64,000 nt of DNA, taken from NCBI GenBank assembly GCA_902651635.1, contig CACRSC010001920.1, positions 200,133 through 264,132 of the forward strand, read 5' to 3'. The notes beneath the pieces were generated by a model, which saw only the letters and a program-made list of their open reading frames with translations, was not told the origin of the DNA and did not search any database. Numbering within the stretch: the stretch's first letter is position 1; each line of letters starts with the position of its first letter. This DNA comes from Mastigamoeba balamuthi (Eukaryota > Evosea > Mastigamoebida > Mastigamoebidae). The position numbers were made by a program, and so were the translations under genes. Below are positions 10,881 to 22,395 of the stretch, in pieces.

Positions 10881-13834
10881 TCAGAACTGCGACGACCACG
10901 TCTGCGACTGCGTGAACACGTCGCCGAAGAAGAAGCTGCCCGAGGACGTCGGCGGCAGGTCCTCTGTCACGAGCTTGGGCTTCTGCTCCTTGGCCGATGT
11001 CGTCTTGCCCGCCTCGACCCTCCTCTGCCCGCGCGCCGCGGCCGCGATGCCCAGTATCTCCACCTCGTCGTCCCCCTGCGCGCCCTCCATCGCCACCTCG
11101 AGCAGGCCCGTGTCGCCCCCCTGCTGCCTCCTCGCCCTCTTGTGCCTCGGCTGCGCCTCTGCGGCGTCGCCGACCGCCGCCGCGGCCTCGGAGGACTCGT
11201 CCGACATGGAGCCGCCGCTGTCGTCGCCGTCAGAGGCCTGCGGTGGCGCGATCGTGAAGTCGGCGAGGTCCGCGGCGCCCGACATGAGCTTCCTCCACGG
11301 CGGCACCTCGCCGAACCCCCGCACGAACTCGGACTCGTCGAGCTCCGGGCACAGCGCCGGCACGTGCTCGCCCACGCGCATGCCCGCGACCGCCGTGCCC
11401 GCGACGGCCTCGGCGAGCTCCCCGGGGCTCAGCGCCGCGTCCGCGCGGCCCTCGTGGAACGCGACGANTCCGCGACCTCCGTGCTCGGTCAGCGGCTGCT
11501 TCTTGAGCGCCGCGGCCACGAGCTCCGCGAGGTCCGCGGGCAGCTGCGCGTGCCGCTCCTCACCGCCGGCGCCCCGGGCCCGCAGCTCGCGCGCGCGCTG
11601 CACGAGGGCCGAGGCGTCGAGGCGCTGCCGCGGGGCGGCGTCCTCGTCCTCCTCGGGCGCGTAGTCGACGAGGCGCGGCAGCTCGAAGCCGCTCTCGAGC
11701 TCCTCGGGCTCGCCGTCCTGCAGGACAAAGGCCTGGCAGAACACGTGCCCGCTGCCCGTCGTGTGGAACAGCAGCATCCTGCCGCCTGCCGCCACCGCAG
11801 CGACCCCTGCGCGGGCCCGACTGCGCGTCAGTCGATCTTCGCGCGAGGGAGGCCTGCAGAGGACGGACCAGAGACGAGGGGGTTGGGCCGCAGGCGCGAG
11901 TAGATCTTCCTGTCGGCTGGGTGCACGCTGTCGCCCGCGCTGTACTCGTCGTCCACCACGCAGAAGTGCACGCTGTCTGCTGGCCGGCGGGCTGAGTGAG
12001 GGCCGTGCTGGGCAGGAGCGGCGGGGGGTAGCGGCGTGCGCGCACCGTCGCAGGGGAGGAACGGGGCGCTGGGCTGCTGGGCGTCGATGTCGGTCTTGGG
12101 GTTGCGCAGGTGCAGCACTAGGAACAGGTGCACGGGCTGGAACACCATCGGCTTGTACACCGCCAGCACAGACCCCCACGACCTCCCGGTCCTGTTGGCT
12201 GTGCACAGGGGGGGCAGCGTCAGGGGCAGAGGGCCACGGGCGACGTCGAGCGTGCAGTTGGCTTGGAAGAAGCTGTGCTCGACGTCGGGCCACACCCACC
12301 GCATGGCCACCACAGCCGCGAAAGCGATCCTCTGCTCGTTCTCGTACGGAACCGATGCCACCACCTGGGGCCCGCAGGGGTCGCTCAGTGGGTGCCCCCT
12401 TCCCCCCCGACGACCTCGAAACCCGGAGAGTACCGTTGCCAGCGGGCAGCTGCGCGTGTCGATGATGCGGATGGTTCTGTGCGTGGCGAGGGCCACGAGG
12501 TACGGCTGCGTCGGGTGCCTCTGCAGCCCCAGCACCATCTCTTCCTCGAGCGGCAGCTCCGTCAGCACCTCTGCGCCGTCCGTCTGCCGTGCGGGGGTGA
12601 GCGAGCGAGCCAGAGCCGAGAGAAACCCGTGCCATAAGGTCGTGGACTTGGAAGAACTTGTGGTACGCCACTACGAGCAGCTGCGGGCGGGCGCCAAACA
12701 CGGCGAAACGCGGCGGCTTGGGCTCGGACTCGCTGCCCTCGAGCACCACCCACGGTTCCTCGTCGGATCTGTACGGGGTTTTCGCGTGTCTCAGGCGCGT
12801 TTTGACAGGTCAGTGGGCTCGTGGGGTGGGCGCACAGGGGCTCCCAGACGACGACGGAGCCGTCGAGGAGGACGACGGCGCAGGAGCAACCGTGGCCGTC
12901 GTAGGCGAGGCTTACGTCCCTGACGGTTCTGTTGGACCGCATCGTGTCGACCGTCCTGGCCACCGGGGCGCTGCCCGGCGGGCCTTGGTCGACGAGCTCG
13001 TACACGTGGCACGACAGGTCCGAGCACACTGCAAAGAACCTGCGGCCGTCGGACACTCGGACGCCCTCTGTGGCCCCCCAACCGCCAGCCCAGCAGCGAG
13101 GACCCGGACAGTCAGCAAAGGGTGGCCACAATATCACGATTGTGGGATTCCGAATAGATTTTCGGAATCGGAATCCAGTGATGCACGGAATCTATCTGTT
13201 GACAGCGCGATGGCGGTGACGCCGTGGTCGGCGACGGGCTGCTGCCACTGCTCGACGAGGTCGCCTCGGTCGCCGACAACCTCGTAGAGCACGGCGTCTT
13301 TGCTGCCGCACTCCTTCCTGCAGAGCAGGTACCTCCTGCCACCCCACTTTGCTTCCACGTCAACGATCTGGTTCCGGGAAATGTGGCAGAACGGCTGCCC
13401 TTCTAGAAGCATTGGGGTTTTCCTGGCCCACGTACGTCAAACGACTCGCAGCACGCCACTGTCCCCTTGTCCCGCGGCGCGTCCTGCAGCGCCACGTCAC
13501 GCGCCAGGGCCGCGCGCGCTATGCTCGGCTCCAGCAGGAAATCGCCCTGCATCCACAGCTCCCGGAACGTCTCTGTGAACACGTACTTGCGCGCCAGCAT
13601 GTCGGTGCTGCGTGACGCAATAACACGTCATCATCACCGCCCTGTGCACTCCCCTTCCCCCCGCGCGTGCCTGTGCAGGAGGTTGCGCGAGGCATTGCAT
13701 GTGGGGCCGGAGCGGCGCGAGGACTGGCGGACGGCGGAGGAGCGCCAGAGGCGCGGGCGCGCGAACCCGCGCGAGTCGCGGCGGAGGGACCACTGGCCCA
13801 GCGGCACAATGGCCTGCCTCAAGTCCGCCTCCAT
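10881..13834 (-). CDS. Beta-propeller protein, candidate TAF1C/Rrn6-like RNA polymerase I factor
   Basis: Multi-exon gene read from about 13834 down to the stop at 10881. Parts are clear: ~13600-13435 (ARKYVFTETFRELWMQGDF), ~13410-13200 (ISRNQIVDVEAKWGGRRYL), ~13090-12800 (SYDGHGCSCAVVLLDGSVVVWEPL-like propeller strand), ~12750-12600, ~12570-12420 (LQRHPTQPYLVALATHRTIR), ~12360-11870, and a last exon ~11800-10881 starting GGRMLLFHTTGSGHVFCQAF. That last stretch and the 'HPTQP..LALAT' strand resemble TAF1C, the SL1/TIF-IB subunit, which recruits Pol I to rDNA. The order 'propeller, then VLFxLxxxGxVFxQ, then a long charged tail' also fits. The C-terminus is acidic, then basic (KRARRQQ). One ambiguous base (11467) lies in the last exon. 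The family call is tentative; a generic WD-repeat protein is the alternative. Confidence 0.45.
11467..11467. other. Ambiguous base N
   Basis: A single N lies inside a continuous coding stretch with no duplicated sequence around it, so here it looks like one unresolved base rather than a contig joint. Confidence 0.6.
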
Positions 13835-14323
13835 GCCAGTGACCCCCGAATCTCTGCAGAAATATCTTCTCCAGAGCAGAGAATCTCCGGAGATTCTTCG
13901 GTGGCTGTCCCCCTTGGGAGGGGCGGCGGCCCCTGTGGGTTCCTACAGCGCTGTTGCTGCTGCCGCTGATGCGCTCCGGTGAGGTCTGGGATCAGACTTG
14001 CGCCGGTTCGCCCGGGAGTGTTCTTTTCCTATTGTCGCGATTTGCTCGACACGTCACGGGAGATTCCGCCCCGTCGCCTATTCTGTCCGGCGAAAAGTAA
14101 CGCGTGTCTGCGAAAACCGTGCGTCGATGGGCAAACACGGCTTCGGAACGGCTGCCCCCGTCCCCCGCGTGCGCGCTCCCCGTCCCTCTCCCCGCGCCCC
14201 AGTCGCACGCCCTCCCCCTCGCTATCTCGCATCTCCTAATTCCCCTATTTTCCCGATCCGCGGCGGTCTCCTCCTCGTCCTCCCGGGCCCCCACCGACAC
14301 GCGCCACGCCCGAGCAGAGCAGG
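13835..14323. promoter_or_regulatory. Divergent upstream region
   Basis: 490 bases between the start of the minus-strand propeller gene and the ATG of the coiled-coil gene. It includes a small palindromic patch (agaatctccggagattct, ~13881-13898) next to AT-rich 'aaatatctt' words. No TATA box was identified with confidence. Confidence 0.3.
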
Positions 14324-15570
14324 ATGACGGTGGTGCTGGTGCTGGCGCTGGCGACGTCGGTGGTGATGGCGGTGGTGTACTCGGGGCGGCTGGCCAACGA
14401 GGCCGCTGCGCACAGGGCGACGCGCTCGTACCTCGAGGAGGTCAGCGCCAAGCTGGCCGCACACGAGCGCGAGCGCGCGCGCAAGGAAACGCAGCTGCAC
14501 GAGGCCGCGGCCAAGAGCCGCCAGGCCGACGGCGACCTCGCCGAGGCGCGCAACGCCCAGAGGACGGCGGCCCAGGAGATCGAGGCCCTGCGCGCGGTAT
14601 AGTGTCACTTTGTCCTCTTCCCCCTTTTTATTTACCAGATACATTTCGCGATCTCCGTCTATTTACCAGATACATTTCGCGATACACCACAAATTCCCCC
14701 GAGCAGGAGCTGCACAAGGCCAACACGGACGCCGACGGGGCGCGCAACACGGCCAAGAGCCGCGACACGGAGATCGACGGCCTGCGCGGGCTGCTGGACG
14801 ACAAGACGAAGCAGCTGGCCGAGGCGCAGGAGGCGCTGGCGCGGGCCGTGCCGCCCGCGGACCTCGAGGCCGAGCGCGCGCGCAGGGCCAACGCCGAGGC
14901 CGCGCTGCAGAAGCTCATGGCCCAGTGCAAGCCCGGCGCAGCCGCCCCCGACGAGCACGACGCCCCGCAGCAGCAGCAGCAGCCCGAGCCCGCCGCCGAG
15001 GACGCCGAGCCGCAGCCGCAGCCCCAGCCGCAGCCTGAGCCCGAGCCCGCGCCCGGTGAGGACGAGAAGAGGGCAGACGCCACGGGGGCAGCGGCAGCGG
15101 GGGGAGCAGCGGCAGCGGCAGCAGAGGCAGGCGCTGACGACGACGCTGCGGCCGCTGCGGCTGCGGGCGAGCAGAGGCCCAAGCCCCAGGCGGCGGGGGC
15201 GGGGGAGAAGGAGGTGGAGAAGCAGCTGCAGGACCCCGACGGGGAGGTGGTGGTGCCCGAGGAGACCAAGGGCGCGGCAGCCGCGAGGCCTGCGGGCGAG
15301 GCCGGGGCGTGGGAGGAGCCCGAGGGGGCGCCCAGGGCGGCGCCGGAGGCCGTGCGCAGGGCGCCCGAGGCCAAGGCCGAGGAGGAGCCCGGCGAGGAGG
15401 GCGAGGCCACGGCAGAGGCGGCGGCAGCGGTGGGCAGGGCGAAGATAGAGCCCGAGGCGACGAGGCCCGCGGCCACGAGGCCCGCGGACGAGGAGCCAGA
15501 GGTGGACAGGTTCGTGCAGCCGCCCCAGCAGCCCGACGACGCTGGCAGGGCCCCCGACGTGGCGGTGTAG
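14324..15570 (+). CDS. Membrane-anchored coiled-coil protein with low-complexity acidic tail
   Basis: Exons 14324-14596 and 14707-15570 join in phase 0, giving 379 residues. The first ~20 residues are a hydrophobic segment (VVLVLALATSVVMAVVYSG), a signal anchor or signal peptide. Residues ~30-175 are rich in Glu/Lys/Arg/Ala with heptad spacing (SAKLAAHERERARKETQLHE; DDKTKQLAEAQEAL), a long coiled coil that crosses the splice junction and so supports it. After ~residue 190 the chain is low complexity: poly-Gln, Gln-Pro repeats, then Ala/Glu/Gly. No family was recognised. It may be a type II membrane scaffold or tether (inference). Confidence 0.6.
14628..14684. repeat. Tandem 24-nt repeat inside an intron
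   Basis: The word tttaccagatacatttcgcg, with flanks, occurs twice (about 14630-14653 and 14660-14683) within the 110-nt intron of the coiled-coil gene. Both copies are identical over about 22 bases. Confidence 0.85.
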
Positions 15571-15924
15571 GCGGGGGGGAACGCGCGCAGCGGAGTCTCT
15601 TGAGTGTACCTTGCACACTGCACACTGCACACAGCACACGCACACTGAGCTCTTTCCGAGAGGTCTCTCTGAGCATCCAAGAACCACCACGCACACAGAC
15701 GCAGTCAGGCAGATCAGATCAAGTGTTGGCCTATTGCATGTGCTGTGTCGCTTGCTTCTCTGTGTCCGTTGACTGTTCATTCTCGAACTCGGGTGTATTT
15801 CATAAATGATTCGTGCGTTTGAGGGGGCTAGTGTTGTCGTCAATGGCGTCGCAGGGCGCGTCCGGGTGGGCACAAGGGGGGCCTCTGCCCAGTGCGGCTC
15901 GGCGTGGCTCTGTCGTGCTGACTC

Positions 15925-17712
15925 TTAGCGCGACGAGAGCGAGTTGCAGTTGCTGACGGTCTCGATCTTGGGCGACGGGGACTTGGCGGTCTTGCAGTGC
16001 TCAAAGGCCTTCTCGAACCTGCGCATGGCCTCCTCGAGCCTCGCCATCGGGCAGCCGTAGTTGATGCGCAGCCACCCGGGCGCGCCGTACTCGGCGCCGT
16101 CCGACAGCCCGAGCCCGTGCCTCTCCGCGAGCCAGTCGGCGAGCTTCTCCTGGCTGACGCCCTGCGGCAGCGCGTCGCGGGCGTCGACCCAGAAGAGGAA
16201 CGTCGCCTGCGGGTGGTACCAGCGCAGCTGCGGCAGCCTGCGCAGCGTGCCGGCCACGACGTCGCGCTTCTTGCGCAGGCTGTCGAGCAGCTGCTCGAGC
16301 CACTGGTCGCACTCGCCGCCCCACGCGGCCTCGGCGCCCGCGAGGCCGAGCACGTTGACGTGCGAGACGATGCCCTTGGCAGCCGCCTCGAACCTCTCGC
16401 GCGCCGCGGCGTCGGGGATGATGGCCAGCGAGCACCCGAGCCCCGGGATGTTGAACGTCTTCGAGGGCGCCATGAACGTGCACGTCCTGTTCGTTCCAAT
16501 TCAATTGGTCAGAAATTGGCCCCGAATTCAAGCAAAAACAAAACTGCGGGCACCTGTTGGCGAGCCTGGGGACGGCCTTGGCGAAGGGGACGTGCTTGCC
16601 GTCGAGGACGAGGTCGGCCCAGATCTCGTCGCTGGCGACGCAGAGGTTCCTGCGCTCGCAGACCTCGGCGATGGCCTCGAGCTCGGCGACTGTCCAGTCC
16701 CTGCCCGTGGGGTTGTGCGGGTGGCAGAGGATCAGCGACTTGGCCCGGGGCCCCGCGGCCTCGGCGGCCCTGTCGAGGACCTCGGGGTCCATCACCCAGC
16801 GGCCGTCCTTAAGCGACAGCGGCACCTCGACGAGCTTGTGGCCGTGGTTCTGCGCAGAGCAGAGGAACGGCGGGTACGCGGGCACGTGGCACAGGTGCAC
16901 GGCCTCGCCCGGCCCGCCGCAGCTGCGCAGGAACACGTTCATCGCCGTCACGACGCCCGGGATGAACACGAGCCACTCGGGGGCCACTGCGCAGGGCGGG
17001 GGAGTTGTTCTGTTGGTTCACGAAAATCAAGGAGAAACGATAATAAAACTGTAGTTTTGCCTCGGCGGAGGAGAAACAAAAAGGACACAGGAGAGAACCA
17101 CGACGCGGCGACCGGGGCAAAACAGAGGTCCACATTCGTGGATGTGCGCTGTGGGGGTATCAAACCGGGGCAGGGGGGAGGTTCGTGCACAAGAGACGAT
17201 ACCCTTTTGAGGGAGGAAAAGATTTTACGCCTCCCGCCCCGGCTTGTTAACCGACGCAGCCCACCGGGTGCGCCTCTGCTGCGACGCGTTTTATAGCACC
17301 GCCGGAGCTCCCCGCACTCGGCACACCGCGGCCCAGCAAACCCCCCAGACCCCGCGCGGAGCCCGTGGGAGTGATCGGGAAAACATGCGTGCATCGGTTT
17401 GCGGGACAAGCGAACTGTGCGAACAGGGAGAGAGAAGCGGTGTGTACCTTGCCAGGAGTGGCGGCGCAGGAGCCAGGCAGCGGTGAGCTCCTTCAGGGCC
17501 TGCGTCTCGTGCGCGTACCCGAAGACCCCGTGGGCGACGCGGGCCTCGAGGGCCCGCTGTATCTCGGGGGCCGTGACGGCGTCCATGTCCGCGATCCACA
17601 TGGGGATCACGCCGCCCGGCTGGTCGCCGCTCGCCTCCCACTTGTCCCACTTGAGGCTCGCCGTGTTGCGGCGGTCGGGACATCGGTCCATGTCGTAGTG
17701 CGTCGTCGACAT
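15925..17712 (-). CDS. MalY/PatB-type PLP aminotransferase / cystathionine beta-lyase
   Basis: Fold-type I PLP enzyme; relatives cleave C-S bonds (cystathionine, cysteine conjugates). Exons in coding order are 17712-17448, 16986-16554 and 16486-15925, about 419 residues. Each junction restores conserved sequence: QVAPEWLVFIPGVV at the first and LANRTCTFMAPSKTF at the second. Visible motifs are IPMWIADMD near the N-terminus, FGY, CHPHNPTGRDW (cofactor-binding Asn), ASDEIWADLV (Asp and Tyr-like region), the Schiff-base Lys in APSKTFNIPG, and the terminal WLRINYGCP with the carboxylate-binding Arg. Length fits the family (~390). Intron 1 is 461 nt, far longer than other introns here. The N-terminus carries no obvious targeting peptide, so it is probably cytosolic. 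Confidence 0.88.
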
Positions 17713-18466
17713 TCGCGTTCTTTGCGGGTTTATTTGTTTTGCTTTTTTTTTGTTTTCCTGAGTTGCGGTGCGCGGAAACTAAAACGCGGCGGCAGAGGCG
17801 GAAAAGAAGGGTGACAGAAGGCCTCTGTAGTGGCTCTGTGTGAAAATTGAGAAAAGTGAGCCGGATCTCGATCGCAGATGATGTCATCGCCCGCACACAG
17901 GAGGAGCCTGCGAGAAACGCAGATATTTCCCTCCTCCGTTTTCGTCGCTGCACCAGCCGGAAATTGGCGATAAATCTGATGGTGCGAGATCCCCAGACAA
18001 CACTGCCACCCGCTAGCCTTGCGCGGTGAAGGGTAAGATAAGGGGCGAGGGGTATCTGCGGGCTGTGATCCCAAATGTGCGAAAACGAACGCGGTCATTG
18101 AAGCCCGCAGCCGTGAAATCAGAGTTCTGACTGCTCGATTCTCAACAGTCCACACACACGCACACAGGCTGTCCCACTAGGGACCTCCCCTCTTTCCCCT
18201 CTTTCCCCTCTTTCCCCTCTTTCCCCTCTTTCCCCTCTTTCCCCTCTTTCCCCGCTCAACTCCCAAGAGTGGCTCTGAACAATTCTTGTATTCAATCCTT
18301 GTGTCCGGGGCTGGCGTGGCAGCGGTGCCACGGGCGCTGCCCTGGTGCCTCGGGGAGCACACGCAGGGCAGGGGGGGGCCCGCCCGTCAGCCGGGTGTCC
18401 GGCCCGCCCGCGAGGCGGCACAAACGCCTCTTGGGCGAGGACGGGGCAGGGAGGAGAGGCGTGTTC
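17713..18466. other. Intergenic: upstream of the aminotransferase, with a 9-mer tandem repeat
   Basis: 754 bases between two minus-strand genes. The part next to 17712 is T-rich leader sequence (ttttttttgttttcc). No gene was seen. The 9-mer array is listed separately. Confidence 0.4.
18186..18254. repeat. 9-bp minisatellite, about 7.5 copies of ctctttccc
   Basis: An uninterrupted pyrimidine array of a 9-base unit. The periodicity is a multiple of three, which produces a false GKR repeat peptide in the opposite strand; I do not take that as coding. Confidence 0.95.
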
Positions 18467-20247
18467 CTAATGGTAGTCGTGGCCGGCCATCCACTTCTCG
18501 ACCTCGTCGACGCTGCGCGGGACGTCGTCGAGCAGCTCGACGCCCGTCTCGGTGACGACGACGTTGTCCTCGAGGCGCACGCCGCCAAAGTGCATGAAGG
18601 CGCGGAGCTTCTCCTCGACGAGGTACTGCGACTGCTCGGCGCTGGCAAAGGCGGGCTCGAGCAGGAACGAGTTGAAGTAGACGCCGGGCTCGACCGTCAG
18701 GCACATGCCGGGCACGAGCACGCGGCCGCTGCGCAGCCTGCTGATGCCGGGCTCGCTGGCGCGGCTCGTGCCGCGCGGGTAGCCGCCGACGTCGTGCGTG
18801 TCGAGGCCGATGAGGTGGCCGAGGCCGTGCGGCATCAGCAGCGCCGGGATGTGCGCCCTGAGCATGCCGTCGACGTCGCCGCGCAGGAAGCCGCGCTTCT
18901 TGAGCTCCTCGCACATGACGCGGTACGAGAGCCGGTGCATGTCGGGCCAGAGCACGCCGGCCTTCATGTGCGCCTCGACGGTGCGCAGCATCGCGTAGAC
19001 CGTCTCGTAGACGTCGCGCTGGTCCTGCGTGAACTTGCCGTTGACGGGGTACGTCAGCGTCAGGTCGCCGTCGTAGCCCGCGTACTCTGCGCCCATGTCG
19101 CAGAGCACCAGGTCGCCCTCGCGCATCTGGCGGTTGTTGGGCGCCCCCGCGTGGCCGTAGTGCATCACCGCCCCGTTGGGCCCGCTGCCGCAGATGTTGC
19201 CGTAGCCGTTGTAGCGGCAGCCGCCGTGGAAGTACATGTGGTACATGAACGTGGCCTCGAGCTGGTACTCCATCATCCCGGGCCTGCACGCCCGCATCGT
19301 CGCCTTGTGCGCCTCGGCGCTCACGCGGGCCGCGTAGCGCATCACCGCCAGCTCGGCCGGCGTCTTGACCACGCGCAGCTCCATCATCTCGTGCCGCAGC
19401 TTGCCCAGGTCCAGGCGGTGCTTGTTGATCCCCTTGAACGTCGCGGACGGCGCCTCCAGCCCTGATATCAGTGACGTGTCAGATATAATAGATCCGCGAG
19501 ATATTTCGCTGATATTTTCCCCTGCGGAGGGGGGAAAAATCTCTCCGGTTCTTTCACGCACCGCTGTCGGTGTTGACGCCGCTGAGCAGGTAGATGATGT
19601 CGGGGTTGAGGGCGTTGACGACGTCGGCCATCTCGTCGACGTACCTGACCGCGTCGACCTCGTAGCGCGCGAGGAACTCCTCGGGCGACTTGATCTTGCC
19701 CAGGAACGCCTGCCACTGCGGGTCCATGCGCGGCATGAACAGCGTTGCCTTGCCCTGCGCAGTCGCACACCAGCGGTCAGCGGCCCCGCACTGAGGGATT
19801 TCTTGTGTGCGTGTATGTTCTGTGCATTTGATGTTCTCGGATGTTCGGTGAGCCGGGCAGGAGGAGAGAGGGGGGGGACACGTGCGTTCATGTCGATCAT
19901 GCCGCTGAAGCCGGGCTCGGCGACGCCGAAGGCCCACATGAACCAGCTCTCCTGCTTGAACGCGTGGTCAATGTCCGTGTCCTCGATGGGCTTCTCGTCG
20001 CCTCCCTGGTGGTGGGCGTTTTGTGGCCGGTCAGCAGGAGACGACAGGAGTATTTTATTATAGTGTTGGGTGTGGGCTTCATATGAATTGGGTGCGAATT
20101 GAATTGGAGGGGGAGGGGCCGTGCCTTGAGCAGGATGACCGAGTTACGGGGCGCGTCGTGGAAGCGCCCGACCAGGCGGGTGCGGTTCTCCTTGTGCAGC
20201 GTGAAGGGGACCTTGAGGGTGTCCTGGCCCTGGTGGTAGAACGACAT
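18467..20247 (-). CDS. PEPD: Xaa-Pro dipeptidase (prolidase)
   Basis: M24 metallopeptidase cleaving Xaa-Pro dipeptides in the cytosol. Exons in coding order: 20247-20125, 20005-19886, 19754-19562, 19461-18467. Joining them restores the human-like order: HKENRTRLVGRF, then LLK/GGDEKPIED, ESWFMWAFGVAEPGFSGMID, GKATLFMPRMD, GVNTDSG, then the catalytic pita-bread domain. All metal ligands are visible: the two Asp in LCDMGAEYAGYDGDLT, His in PHGLGHLIGLDTHDVGG, Glu in LTVEPGVYF and Glu in GGVRLEDNVVV. Intron 1 begins GC (AAG/gcacgg) and intron 2 probably does as well (AAC/gcacgt). The protein is ~476 residues, like other eukaryotic prolidases. Collagen-type or bacterial-prey peptides are likely substrates (inference). 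Confidence 0.93.
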
Positions 20248-21188
20248 TTTTACTGGCCTGCGGTGCTTTGATACGTTTGAATTACGTTTGTGTTGTGGGG
20301 AGCAGCGCCGAGATTCTCTCCCTCGCCCCCCCGGATATTCTCGCTCCGAGGGGATCGGCGAAGAAAAGATGCAGCGACGTTCAGGATTCTGGTACCATTC
20401 CTGGATTTGCTCGCCGGCCTCTTATAGCGCTCCGTGAGCTCCTGCGTGCAACCCGTGGGGAGCTCGGGGCTGTCTGCGTTCGAGGGGTCATCTCAGTGCG
20501 TTCCTTCCTTTTCTGAGCTGAAAAATTGTCCCATGTCCGTTGAGAGCCGCCAGACGCGTCGGGACACCACGGGATGGCCCCCACCGTCAGTGGCCAGACG
20601 GCGGGCACCTGCCTCCTGCCATCGACCTGCTGTATCTCTCGATTCGTCTGCCAGCATGGCGGCGTGGCTCTCCTGAGGTGCTGCTGCGTTCAGTGGGGCT
20701 CAGTGAACCGCCCTGCACGCACCGGTTCACCGGAGGGCTCTTCCGGATCTGCCTCGAATCCTGCACAAGTCCTATCTGTTTCCCAGCCAGTTCGTATCCC
20801 TTGATGGATGCCAGCATATGTGCACTGCCCTCCGGAGGGCCTGCGATAGGCGCGACATACGCCATCAGAGACAAGGGCCGATGAGCGCAGCGATGAGGCG
20901 ATGTCGCGGGTGCTGAGAGCCCATAGCGTCCTTCACGAAGACCGAGGAACGGCTGCGCGGTATTAGAATCCATCCAGTCCCGCTGGAAGCGGGTGCAGCG
21001 CACCAACCACGGTGATCGTCCCGAATCCCTGGGGCCCTGGCCCGGGATCGCCTCCTCGGAGAGGGAAAAACACAGGCGAGTATCTCTCGGGATCGCTCAA
21101 CGAACATCGGGCGAAGACCCCATAAGATAGCCACCCGCCAAGGCGAGCAGCTAAAACGGGCACACGAATTGCAGACTTGACGCCCCGT
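20248..21188. other. Intergenic, nothing recognised
   Basis: 940 bases upstream of both the prolidase (minus) and the Trp-Phe repeat gene (plus). Only short frames without coding bias are present. A stretch at 20330-20350 contains the AT-rich 'gatattct' word common to non-coding DNA here. No RNA gene was found. Confidence 0.35.
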
Positions 21189-22104
21189 ATGAGCGCAGCG
21201 GCTCTCTGCGATTCCGTGCCCACAGGCGCAGCCCCCGAGGCCATCCCCCAGCCCGCTGCACAACACGGGTCGGTGCACGAGTCCGCTGACGCGCTCGAAA
21301 ACACCCAGAGAGCCGTCGCGGACCCTTGCAGCGATTCCGCTGTCGTGCTCGTCGTCGGCGCCGGCACCGGGGCGCCACCCGTCAAGCGGACGAGGACATC
21401 CAGCCTGGCCCGGATGGACGCGGTGGCCGCCAGCGGATTTGCCGAAGCTGACGAGGAGTCCGAGGCCGAGTTCGAGGCTCTTCTCAGCAGCTGCTCGTTT
21501 GACATCTCATCCGCACGATTCCCACCGATTCCCCCCGGTTCTCTGACCCGCGCCATCGTGCTCGCAGGACAACGTGTTCGACCGTGACGTGTGCCAGTTC
21601 CAGCCGAGCTCTTGCATGTGCCCGGACTGGGCGACCTGCACGTGCGACGACCAGCTCTACTACGGGGCACACGAGGACTCGAGGGAGCTGGCCGCCTGGT
21701 TCGTCACAGCGCTGCGCGAGTTCCGCGACATCTTCAGCGGCCCTCCGCCTCCTGGCGACGCCGAGCTGGCGGTGCTGTACCGACTGGGCCACTTCCTGTC
21801 GCTGCACGCCGAGGCGCCCCCGACAGCGGCCAAGAAGGCGGAGCGTAGGCGGGCGCACGCAGAGGCCGTCGCGAGGGCCCGGGTGAGCTCCGAGGAGGTC
21901 CCGTGCGCGGCCAAGGGCGAGGGGCTGGTCGCGTGGTTCGCCAAGACGCTGCAGAGGGACGGCGGGGCGCAGTTCTTCCTCCGCGTGCCCGGGGAGTGCA
22001 GCACCGTCGACAGGGCGCTCATCAGCATCGGGCGGGTCCTCTCCTCCGAATGCTGGACGGTGCGCCTGCTCGTGCCGCGTCTGTGGCTCTGGAGGCGCCA
22101 GTAA
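21189..22104 (+). CDS. Unrecognised protein with two Trp-Phe repeats (paralogue of the inverted-repeat genes)
   Basis: No named family. The first exon (21189-~21496) encodes an Ala/Ser/acidic N-terminus. The second (21568-22104) starts with a Cys-rich patch (CQFQPSSCMCPDWATCTCDD), then has two ~45-residue repeats: LAAWFVTALREF... to LYRLGHFLSL, and LVAWFAKTLQRD... to LISIGRVLSSECW. Each has WF at the start and a 'G/R-x-x-L' helix at the end. The second aligns with the C-terminal repeat of the 24.3-kb and 28.2-kb genes (QFFLRVP against RFFRKEP; LISIGRVLSSECW against LLWAGRYLAAERW). The donor tcgtttga at 21497 does not keep frame with the acceptor at 21567, so the exon junction is unresolved. 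No signal peptide or membrane span. Confidence 0.6.
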
Positions 22105-22395
22105 GGGAGGTGGAGTCTGAACGGTAATCAGCTGTATTCTCTGTTTTTTTCTCTGCGGGGCTCAAAGCAAAGACCCGCTCAAACCAAAGCATAATAACGA
22201 GGTGGAGGTGCAGTAGTGCCTGCCCTTGGCTCCGGTGGACTTCGGAACTCGGTGAAACGCCCGATATGCCCTCGCAAGGACCACATTGTCCCGCAGATTC
22301 TGCCCTAGTAGGAATCTTTGCGGTTTGAACAACCGACCGGAAAAATGCTACCACCTCACAAATAAGACTCGCCCAGCAACACACCACAGCCGCAG

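Noticed and set aside
18177-18421. Minus-strand frame with a GKRGKRG repeat
   Set aside because: It is the translation of a 9-base pyrimidine minisatellite; no start context, no conserved domain, and it lies in an intergenic region.
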